A DNA stretch of 5,989 bases from Lentibacillus juripiscarius JCM 12147. Its GTDB lineage: Bacteria; Bacillota; Bacilli; Bacillales_D; Amphibacillaceae. Where the stretch lies: positions 1 to 5,989 of the forward strand of contig BBCA01000096.1 of the NCBI GenBank assembly GCA_001311805.1, written 5' to 3'. Both the position numbers and the translations under genes were made by a program. The notes beneath the pieces were generated by a model. The model did no database searches and was not told where the DNA came from. It was given only the letters and a program-made list of their open reading frames with translations. Every line of letters begins with the position of its first letter. Within the stretch, counting starts at the first letter, position 1. Of the stretch, positions 1-5,989 are shown one piece after another.

Positions 1-942
1 TCAAAATGTTAAAACGATGTACCCATTTTAAACCACAAAGAATATCGCTGTTATTTGTTTTGTATCCGAGGAATCATCACGTTTTGGTATTTCCACGATT
101 GGGAGTAAGGCAGTTTCAGGGGAATTGGATTTTAATGAGTTAAAGGGCGTTACAGACAAGGACGGAATAACAGTCAAACAAGCGGTAGAAGACATGGGTG
201 TTCATTGGGAGGAGCTGGAACAGGCTGTTTTGCCATCGCATAAACTGGAGCAATTTCTTGAGGTTCATATCGAACAGGGGGACAAATTGCAGGAAAGTCA
301 TTCACAAATTGGCATTGTCACTGGAATAGCCCGTCCAACACGACTAATTGTAACGACGTATGGGACATCGAACCACACAGGGACAACACCGATGCACAAG
401 CGAAATGATGCACTGGTAGCAATAGCTCCGCTCATTTCATATGTACAGGAGGAGGCGTTGAAAATCAATCAGCAGAAAGATCCTTATCTTGTGGCCACGG
501 TGAGTACAATCAGCGCAAAACCAAATTCCATTACGAGTATTCCTGGTGAAGTCCAAATGGGAATCGATATAAGGAGTATTAACGATGGTGCCAAACAGAA
601 ATTGGTAGAAAAATCACAAATTATTGTCAGCAAATAGAAGGACAATACAGTGTCCATGTTCAGCTTCATACACTCGTTGATAACAAGCCAGTCAATCTTG
701 ATCAAACGATTCAGACGAAATTATCTAGATCAAGTCAGAATCTTTCGTTTAAAACGGAGAGTATGGTTAGTGGGGCGGGGCATGATGCAATGAATATGGC
801 AACAAGGTGGCCAACAGGATTAGTATTTATACCTTGTCGTGATGGGATCAGTCATCAGCCTCAAGAGTATACTGAAATTCAAAATATGGAAAATGCGACA
901 AAGGTATTATCCGAATACCTTCAATCAGAAGCACTGCTATGA
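1..942 (+). pseudogene. M20-type Zn-dependent hydrolase (N-carbamoyl-amino-acid hydrolase / allantoate amidohydrolase family), 5' partial, interrupted
   Basis: This is a cytoplasmic metal-dependent amidohydrolase that would remove a carbamoyl (ureido) group from an N-carbamoyl amino acid, allantoate or a similar compound. Visible motifs are EESSRFG (the EE codons at 68-73, a family metal/catalytic site), the EVHIEQG block with its His codon at 266-268, GTSNHTGTTPM in the lid/dimerisation domain, PNSITSIPGEV, IDIRS, SGAGHDAMNMA, and GISHQPQEYT near the C-terminus. The family is about 410 residues long; roughly the first 100, including the first metal site, lie before the window. Two lesions break it. 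An in-frame TAA sits at 29-31, with family-like sequence on both sides in the same frame. The frame then changes at the A5 run 609-613, after which the C-terminal third continues to the TGA at 940-942. One extra A in that run restores the frame. It is the first visible gene of the cluster, 32 bases upstream of the abgB-like gene. The exact substrate cannot be read from the sequence. Confidence 0.85.
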
Positions 943-962
943 AACAACAACTATCTTTGTAC

Positions 963-967
963 GGAGG
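963..967 (+). promoter_or_regulatory. Ribosome binding site of the abgB-like gene
   Basis: GGAGG lies seven bases before the ATG at 975. It decides the start: the in-frame ATG at 939, which overlaps the upstream TGA, has no comparable site and would add 12 residues with no family likeness. Confidence 0.8.
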
Positions 968-974
968 AATTAAC

Positions 975-2404
975 ATGAAAACATTCGTGGAAAATTACTT
1001 AAAGGATAATAAGTCCTATTTTAAAGAAGTGAGTTCATATATTTATCATCACCCGGAAACCAGATTTGAAGAATATTCATCCTCTGAATTTTTGGCTAAT
1101 GAATGTGAAAGACAAGGGTTTACAGTAGAACGTAACGTTGCAAACATTGAAACCGCATTCACTGCAACCTATGGGTCAGGGGCTCCCGTAATAGGATTTT
1201 TGGGAGAATTTGACGCCTTATCAGGATTAAGTCAGGAGCCGAATGAAACAACGTATAAACCTTTAGAACGTGATGTTGGTCATGGTTGTGGCCACAATTT
1301 ACTGGGAACCGGTGCTTTTGCAGGAGCATGCGCAGTAAAAAATACCTTGAGGAAAATAATATTTCCGGTACTGTAAAATTTTTCGGCTGTCCAGGCGAGG
1401 AAGGCGGTTCAGGAAAAACATTTATGGTCCGGGAAGGAGTGTTTGACAGTGTAGATGCGGCTCTGACATGGCATCCGTCCCCAGCGAACGCCATTATGAG
1501 TTTATCAAGTCTGGCAAACTATCAGGTGAAGTTCCGTTTTAGAGGTACATCAGCCCATGCGGCAAACGCTCCTCACCTTGGAAGAAGTGCACTGGATGCA
1601 GTCGAACTCATGAACTCTGGTGTCAATTACCTGAGGGAACATGTTATACCGGAAGCTCGGATGCATTATGCTGTTACAAACACCGGTGGAATATCACCAA
1701 ATGTGGTGCAGGCAAATGCGGAAGTCCTCTATTTAATCCGGGCTCCAAAAGTTCATCAGGTTGATGAGATTTATCAGCGGATTTTAAAGATAGCTGAAGG
1801 GGCAGCGATGATGACGGAAACGGAAGTAACAATAGAATTTGACAAAGCATGTTCCAACTATATTCAAAACCGTCAATTGGAAAAGATCCTACATGATAGT
1901 TTGCAAGATATAGGTTCTCATACCCCGACTGACAGTGAAGAAGAATTTGCTAAACAGATATGGTCCACATTGACAGACGCTGAACAGGAAAATTATTTAG
2001 ATCCTATGAAAGGGTTCGGCTACATTGGAGATGGCAGTGAATTTGCAGGTAAATATCTAGCAGATTCTATTTCGCCTTATCATGAATCACAGGAAATACT
2101 GGCAGGCTCGACAGACGTGGCCGACGTTAGCTGGGTCGTTCCAACAGCACAACTGACGGCTGCTACGTCAGCTCTCGGTACGTCGCTGCATACGTGGCAA
2201 ATGACTACACAAGGGCTAAGTGAATTTGCAAATAAGGGACTGCTACGAGCAGCTGGAAGTATGGCGTTAGCCGGCATAAAGTTGGTTGAGTCAGAAGAGG
2301 CATTAATGAAAGTGAACCAAGAGTTTAAAGACTTCCGTGAAAAAAATAGTTACACATGTCCGATTCCAGATGGTGTGTATCCATCTACACTGAACGAACG
2401 CTAA
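975..2404 (+). pseudogene. abgB: AbgB-like M20 peptidase subunit (p-aminobenzoyl-glutamate hydrolase subunit B), one frameshift
   Basis: AbgB is one half of the cytoplasmic AbgA/AbgB metallopeptidase that splits p-aminobenzoyl-glutamate into p-aminobenzoate and glutamate. With one base restored the gene codes for about 476 residues, close to the roughly 480 of E. coli AbgB. M20 motifs occur in order: HHPETRFEE (residues 25-33), GEFDALSG (77-84), GHGCGHNLLG with the metal-ligand CGH (105-107), GCPGEEGGSGKTF with the EE pair (about 142-143), LTWHP, GTSAHAANAPHLGRSALDAV in the dimerisation domain, GGISPNVVQA, AEVLYLIRAP, STDVADVSW, and GTSLHTWQMTTQG near the C-terminus. The last few blocks are distinctive of AbgB rather than of M20 proteins in general. 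The frame changes at the A6 run 1337-1342; a seventh A joins AVK to KYLEENN. As written, the first frame ends at 1374-1376 just after the CGH motif, so no active protein would be made. The stop codon is 18 bases before the transporter start. Confidence 0.9.
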
Positions 2405-2410
2405 ATTAAA

Positions 2411-2418
2411 GTGAGGTG
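2411..2418 (+). promoter_or_regulatory. Ribosome binding site of the abgT-like gene
   Basis: GTGAGGTG lies four bases before the ATG at 2423. It argues against starting at the GTG at 2411, which is itself part of this site. Confidence 0.7.
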
Positions 2419-2422
2419 TATT

Positions 2423-3932
2423 ATGAAAAATAAAAAGGTATTTTTCAAAGGTTCTTTAGATATAATTGAGCGAGTCGGCAATAAACTCCCGGATCCTTTT
2501 GTTTTGTTTGTCGGTTTAGCTTTATTAATGGTAGTTGTCTCGTATATTTTTAGTTTGTTTAACGCTTCCGTCGTTCATCCGGGAAGTGGTGAGGAAATTC
2601 CGATTAAAATTTATTATCCGGTGATGGGTTACAATTCATACTAACATCAATGCTGGATAACTTTACCGGATTTGCTCCATTAGGTTTAGTGTTGGTCATG
2701 ATGTTGGGGATTGGACTGGCAGAAAAAGTCGGATTGTTGGATTATGCCATCCGGAAGACGATTTTAAATTCTCCGCCTGCGCTTATTACGTACACGATTG
2801 TTTTTGTTGGTATTCTTGGGAACTTGGCGTCCGACGCTGCAGTTGTTTTAGTCCCGCCATTAGGTGCGCTGGTTTTTTATAAAATTGGACGCCATCCACT
2901 TGCCGGTTTGGTTGCCGGGTTTGCCGGAGCTGGTGCCGGGTTCACAGCAAATCTATTTATAGCGGGTACGGATGCATTGCTGTCCGGGATTTCTACTGAG
3001 CTGCCGCTATTATAAATGATTCCGTTACGGTAACACCAGTGGATAACTGGTACTTCAATATCATTTCTGTATTTGTATTGACCATTGTCGGTGGACTTGT
3101 AACCTCCAGATTTATTGAGCCGAGATTAGGCAATTATGAAGGTGAAGCTGTAGAAGGAGACCAAGAAGAAGAACTGCCAAATGCAAAGAAAGGGTTTATC
3201 AATTCCATTATTGCTGCTTTGGTATATCTAGCGATCATTGTGATAACAATTATGCTGCCAAACAGTCCTTTACGTAATGAAGATGGAGGAATTGTACCGT
3301 CCCCATTTCTCGATGGAATCATCCCCATTATTTTCTTGCTTTTCATCGTAATAGGTGTAACCTTTGGTCTAACAGTTGGTAAGATTAAGTCCAGTAAAGA
3401 TGTTAGTCATTACATGGCTGAGTCTATGAAGGATATGGCGAGTTATATTGTTCTCGTGTTTGCCATTGCCCAATTCATTGCATTTTTCAACTGGTCTAAT
3501 CTAGGTACATGGGTTGCAGTAAATGGTGCTGAATTTTTACAGAATATAAACTTTACTGGTCTAGAGTTGATTATTGGATATATTATTTTCACAGCATTGA
3601 TGAATTTCCTGATTACATCTGGATCAGCAAAATGGGCAATCGAGGCTCCCATATTTGTTCCGATGTTTATGCAATTGGGGTATGATCCCGCCTTTACACA
3701 GGTTGCTTATCGTGTAGCGGATTCTTCAATGAACATTGTGACACCGTTATTTCCGTACATGGTTATCATTCTTGCGTTTATGCAACGGTATGACAAGAAA
3801 GCGAGCATCGGAACGTACATCTCATTAATGCTGCCGTATTCCATTGCTTTCTTAATCGCATGGATTGTCATGATTATCGTATTTTACTACACGGGAATCC
3901 CTTATGGTCCCGGCGTCACTACGTATTTGTAA
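2423..3932 (+). pseudogene. abgT: AbgT-family membrane transporter, two frameshifts
   Basis: AbgT-family proteins sit in the cytoplasmic membrane. E. coli AbgT imports p-aminobenzoyl-glutamate, while other members (MtrF, YdaH) export sulfonamides. Repaired, the gene codes for about 503 residues against about 508 in E. coli. It opens with the family N-terminus (ERVGNKLPDPFVLF). Later blocks are NFTGFAPLG, GIGLAEKVGLL, SDAAVVLVPPLGALVF, GRHPLAGLVAG, GFTANL, GTDALLSGISTE, DNWYF, IEPRLG, MPNSPLR-like IMLPNSPLR, PSPF, FFNWSNLG, SGSAKWAIEAPIFVPMFM, and GIPYGPG at the C-terminus. Many hydrophobic segments fit a polytopic protein. Frames change twice. One more A in the A4 run 2606-2609 restores IKNLLSGDGLQFILTSMLDN. 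One more base within 3008-3016 restores ISTELPLL-INDSVTVTPVDN. The three pieces run to stops at 2642-2644, 3013-3015 and 3930-3932. Lying between abgB and abgA homologues supports p-aminobenzoyl-glutamate or a similar acylated amino acid as the substrate. Confidence 0.9.
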
Positions 3933-3943
3933 AAACAATAATT

Positions 3944-3950
3944 AAGGAGA
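3944..3950 (+). promoter_or_regulatory. Ribosome binding site of the abgA-like gene
   Basis: AAGGAGA is six bases before the ATG at 3957. The in-frame ATG at 3951 directly abuts it and is too close to be used, so I set the start at 3957. Confidence 0.75.
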
Positions 3951-3956
3951 ATGTTA

Positions 3957-5244
3957 ATGGTTAATAATCATTTAGCTGAAAAACTAGTTGAGTGGAGAAG
4001 AGATTTTCATCAATATCCGGAAACAGGATTTCTTGAAATGCGAACTGCATCTATAGTTGCTTCTATATTGGATCAACTGGGCTTTGAATTACAAATGGGA
4101 AAAAATGTAATGTCACCTGACCACTGCATGGGGAAACCGAATGACACGGTGACGAAACAACACCTGGAATGGGCGCGAGAAAATGGCGCACACCAAGATT
4201 ATATTGACTATTTTTCCGAAGGTTATACTGGCATCGTAGCGACGTTGGATACAAATAAAAACGGACCAACGGTAGCTTATCGATTTGATATGGATGCACT
4301 GCCTATTAATGAATCGGATAAACCGGAGCATGTTCCTTTTAAAGAAGGGTTCCGTTCAATATTGGCAGATAAAATGCACGCGTGTGGACATGATGCGCAC
4401 ACGTCCATCGGGCTTGGATTGGCTTCATTAATAGCCGAAAATAAAGATAATCTTTGCGGCCGAATAAAGTTGATATTTCAACCTGCTGAAGAAGGCACAC
4501 GTGGAGCAAAGTCTATGGTGGAGGCAAATGTCGTTTCTGATGTTGATTATTTTATAGCTTCACATGTTGGTATTGGGGTACCGCAGGATCATGTTGTTGC
4601 TGCTAACAATGGGTTTTTAGCAACCTCAAAAATAGATATTTCATTTAAAGGCAAAGCTTCACACGCTGGTGGAGACCCTGAGAAGGGGGATAATGCATTA
4701 CTTGCTGCTGCTACAGCTTCTCTGAATATGTCGGGTATATCACGTCATTCCGAAGGGAGCACCCGAATAAATATAGGGGAACTGCATGCAGGCAGTGGCA
4801 GAAACATCATTCCCGATTCAGCTGCATTAAAGGTTGAAACACGCGGTGATACTTCAGATATTAATTGCTATGTTAAAAAACAGGTAGAGTCTATTGCAGT
4901 TGGGGCGGCAACCATGTATAACGTGGATTATAATCTTGAGGTAGTTGGCGAAGGAAAAAGCTGTAACTGTTCAAGAGAAGTAGCATCCGTTATTCATGAA
5001 TGTGCACAGGAGTCGGATAAGATTACCGAAAGCGTCCTTGAAAGTAATGATAGCGCAGGCTCAGAAGATGCTACCTTTTTATGGAAGAAGTACAGAAAAT
5101 GGTGGTTTCGCAACATACTGTGTATTTGGAACGGAACTAGCTGCTGGACATCATAATGAACAATTTGATATTAATGAAGATACACTTTTGCAGGCGGTAG
5201 AGATACTTTATGAGTCTTGTATGAAATTAAGTGACTTGAATTAG
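3957..5244 (+). pseudogene. abgA: AbgA-like M20 peptidase subunit (p-aminobenzoyl-glutamate hydrolase subunit A), two close frameshifts near the 3' end
   Basis: AbgA is the partner of AbgB in cleaving p-aminobenzoyl-glutamate in the cytoplasm. Repaired, it codes for about 429 residues against 436 in E. coli AbgA. Motifs are WRRDFHQYPETGFLEMRTA (about residues 13-31), GYTGIVATLDT, FDMDALP, the metal-binding HACGHDAH (141-148), IKLIFQPAEEGTRGA with the EE pair (about 178-179), SHVGIGVP, GKASHAGGDPEKGDNALLAAA, SEGSTRINIG, GSGRNIIPDSAALKVETRG, and NDSAGSEDATF (about 364-374). The frame is then lost. Bases from 5081 (MEEVQK) lie in a second frame, and from 5098 (NGGFATYCVFGTELAAGHHNEQ split at the join) in a third, ending at TAG 5242-5244. 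Adding one base at 5076-5081 and one A in the A4 run 5096-5099 rebuilds the C-terminus, including the conserved AAGHHNE. Without repair the first frame ends at 5154-5156 and lacks the final conserved His residues. It starts 24 bases after the transporter. Confidence 0.9.
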
Positions 5245-5265
5245 GCTGTGGTGTCACTACCTGTT

Positions 5266-5283
5266 TTGTCGAACATTGTCGAA
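5266..5283 (+). promoter_or_regulatory. Two tandem perfect Spo0A boxes, 10-bp period
   Basis: TTGTCGAA occurs at 5266-5273 and again at 5276-5283, in the same orientation and one helical turn apart. The Bacillus 0A-box consensus is TTGTCGAA (core TGNCGAA), and tandem boxes with 10-bp spacing are the arrangement known from the abrB promoter. Spo0A~P represses or activates promoters through such sites, often next to the -35 region. The second box falls exactly where a -35 would be for the -10 at 5301-5306. They lie just 3' of abgA. Binding is inferred from the match alone; a chance short duplication is the alternative. Confidence 0.55.
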
Positions 5284-5297
5284 TGCAGTGAAAATCC

Positions 5298-5306
5298 TGC
5301 TAATAT
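5298..5306 (+). promoter_or_regulatory. Possible extended -10 promoter element
   Basis: TGCTAATAT combines a TG extension with a -10 differing from TATAAT at two central positions. The second Spo0A-like box occupies the -35 position 17 bases upstream, which suits a Spo0A-activated sigma-A promoter lacking a good -35. Transcription would start near 5312-5314 and meet the terminator hairpin about 30 bases later. No gene follows immediately. Confidence 0.3.
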
Positions 5307-5333
5307 CTCAATGTTGCTTCACTACTACAATCG

Positions 5334-5428
5334 AATCGGGAGAAGAAAAAGTGTCATGTACAGTTCAGCACGACACTTTTTCTGTTTGGTGGTCGATTAT
5401 AGAAAATAAAAGGTCATTTATCCCGATT
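5334..5428. repeat. 8-bp inverted repeat enclosing the terminator hairpin
   Basis: AATCGGGA at 5334-5341 is the exact reverse complement of TCCCGATT at 5421-5428. The two arms flank the terminator hairpin, so a longer stem enclosing it is possible. The right arm is also part of the CCCG/CGGG hairpin at 5422-5435, so the two pairings compete. Confidence 0.45.
5344..5383 (+). terminator. Intrinsic terminator hairpin, probably bidirectional
   Basis: A perfect 12-bp inverted repeat pairs AGAAAAAGTGTC (5344-5355) with GACACTTTTTCT (5372-5383) around a 16-base loop. The A-run on one arm and T-run on the other let it work as an intrinsic terminator in both directions. It sits 100 bases after the abgA stop and is the natural end of the operon transcript; it may also end a short transcript from the possible promoter just upstream. 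Confidence 0.75.
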
Positions 5429-5502
5429 TAACGGGCAGCAATACCCTATTACTTCAATATTTCAAGGAAACCGAGAAAGATATGTAGGGGGTCAGCTGCC
5501 CG
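5422..5502. repeat. Palindromic block with competing pairings (structured RNA or dispersed repeat candidate)
   Basis: CGGGCAGC (5432-5439) is the exact complement of GCTGCCCG (5495-5502), and an imperfect inner stem pairs ACCCTA (5443-5448) with the G-rich tract near 5485-5492. The left arm's CGGG (5432-5435) can instead pair with CCCG at 5422-5425 around a six-base loop. Such a block may be an interspersed palindromic repeat of the genome, an end of an insertion element, or a folded RNA. Nothing in the window itself repeats it, so I cannot choose between these. Confidence 0.45.
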
Positions 5503-5593
5503 CAAAGGTCGGACACTGATTGGAATCATGATTTTGCAAAGAATAGGGGCTATCAACAATAAAGCAGAGGAGATGTTTGATCGGTGCCTGAGG

Positions 5594-5617
5594 ATGCTGT
5601 ACAAAAGTGAACAGCAT
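5594..5617. repeat. Small hairpin
   Basis: ATGCTGT (5594-5600) and ACAGCAT (5611-5617) form a perfect 7-bp stem with a 10-base loop. There is no T-tract after it, so it is not a convincing terminator; it could be an operator-like site or chance. Confidence 0.3.
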
Positions 5618-5731
5618 ATACTTCAACAAAAACGCATCCGCAGTTAAAATACTGTCCCGAATCGTCGGCTAATTAATTCGCTCCAGTTCAAGTAATTACC
5701 AAGCAATCTATTAATAAAGCGTTTTCAATCT

Positions 5732-5989
5732 ATGGTAAAATTAACACGCGAATTAAGTGCCAAATGGGGAGTTGAACTGGAAGAATCGTTCCCAATTTCA
5801 TTTGTGGGAAGTGGTGCAACATTAAATGATGCAACGACAAATGGGATGGAACGGGCGGCGAAACTATTCAATACTACTGTCCCGGAAGTGATGAATCGTG
5901 CTACTATCAACGGAGCAATCGAAATTGGCAGGAATCCGGGAGTTGTTACGGTTACATTCCTCGCACCCAAGCAATATTTAAAAGATAAA
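5732..5989 (+). CDS. Open frame running off the window end, C-terminal-like enzyme fragment, not firmly identified
   Basis: An ATG at 5732 opens 86 codons without a stop to the window edge. The product is protein-like, with a TLNDATTNGMERAAKLF helix and the sequence RATINGAIEIG, then NPGVVTVTFLAP. This pattern faintly recalls the C-terminal end of acetamidase/formamidase (FmdA) proteins, which also finish on a hydrophobic strand and a Pro-Lys; that is memory-based and weak. No ribosome binding site precedes the ATG, and an in-frame TAA at 5693-5695 closes the frame upstream, so the start is unproven. It may be the tail of a gene that lost its 5' part, or a gene with a further frame error upstream. 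An amidase would fit next to amidohydrolase genes, but that is inference. Confidence 0.45.
   Translation, partial: MVKLTRELSAKWGVELEESFPISFVGSGATLNDATTNGMERAAKLFNTTVPEVMNRATINGAIEIGRNPGVVTVTFLAPKQYLKDK

Larger units (their letters stand above)
5245..5731. other. Intergenic region, no supportable gene, structure-rich
   Basis: About 490 bases with only short open frames. It contains the tandem Spo0A-like boxes, a possible promoter, a strong terminator hairpin, a palindromic block at 5422-5502 and a small hairpin at 5594-5617, each listed separately. I found no tRNA or recognisable transposase remnant. The palindromic block could belong to a repeat family or the end of a mobile element, but no coding part of such an element is present. 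Confidence 0.7.

Noticed and set aside
484..705. Minus-strand open frames inside the hydrolase and abg genes
   Set aside because: They are antisense shadows of genes with clear family motifs on the plus strand, with no start signals of their own.
939..974. ATG at 939 overlapping the TGA of the upstream gene as the abgB start (translational coupling)
   Set aside because: The GGAGG at 963-967 is correctly placed for the ATG at 975, and the extra 12 residues do not resemble the AbgB N-terminus.
2606..5099. Programmed -1 frameshifting or recoding as the reason for the frame breaks
   Set aside because: There is no classic slippery heptamer with a downstream structure at these sites. AbgT, AbgA and AbgB are not known to use recoding, and six such sites in one operon would be unprecedented.
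5287..5323. AGTGAA/TTCACT inverted repeat around the possible -10
   Set aside because: Only six base pairs with a long loop; too common by chance to call an operator.
5356..5409. 17-codon open frame starting in the terminator loop (MYSSARHFF...)
   Set aside because: It lies across the loop and right arm of the hairpin, has no well-spaced ribosome binding site and no recognisable family; chance is the simpler view.
5528..5647. 39-codon open frame (MILQRIGAINNK...) in the intergenic region
   Set aside because: It has no ribosome binding site, no recognised similarity and a length expected by chance.

Overview
The window looks like chromosomal DNA from a low-GC Gram-positive of the Bacillaceae type. 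The signs are AT-rich coding sequence, AGGAGG-like ribosome binding sites 4-7 bases from the starts, and two tandem boxes matching the Bacillus Spo0A consensus. I cannot name the genus; a moderately halophilic genus such as Virgibacillus, Lentibacillus or Oceanobacillus is a guess.

Positions 1-5244 hold one tightly packed, same-strand cluster of four genes. First is a 5'-truncated M20-type hydrolase of the carbamoylase/allantoate amidohydrolase family (1-942). It is followed by an abgB-like peptidase subunit (975-2404), an abgT-like transporter (2423-3932) and an abgA-like peptidase subunit (3957-5244). Gaps are only 18-32 bases and each abg gene has its own ribosome binding site, so this reads as an operon. 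In E. coli, AbgT takes up p-aminobenzoyl-glutamate, a folate breakdown product, and AbgA/AbgB together cleave it to p-aminobenzoate and glutamate. The order here is B-T-A rather than the E. coli A-B-T, and the ureido-type hydrolase upstream is an extra partner.

All four genes are broken as written, but almost every family motif is present once the frame is corrected. I find six frame changes. Each is repaired by adding one base, and all lie in short A/T tracts (about 609-613, 1337-1342, 2606-2609, 3008-3016, 5076-5081 and 5096-5099). There is also one in-frame TAA at 29-31. The uniform sign and A/T-tract location suggest base-calling or assembly errors at least as much as real decay.

Positions 5245-5731 contain no gene I can support, but they are rich in structure. 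There are two perfect tandem Spo0A boxes (5266-5283), an extended -10 element one promoter spacing downstream (5298-5306) and a strong hairpin terminator (5344-5383). A further palindromic region (5422-5502) has competing pairings. The boxes, -10 and terminator could together specify a roughly 70-nt Spo0A-controlled transcript. The window ends in an open frame (5732-5989) that looks like the C-terminal part of an enzyme, with no visible ribosome binding site.
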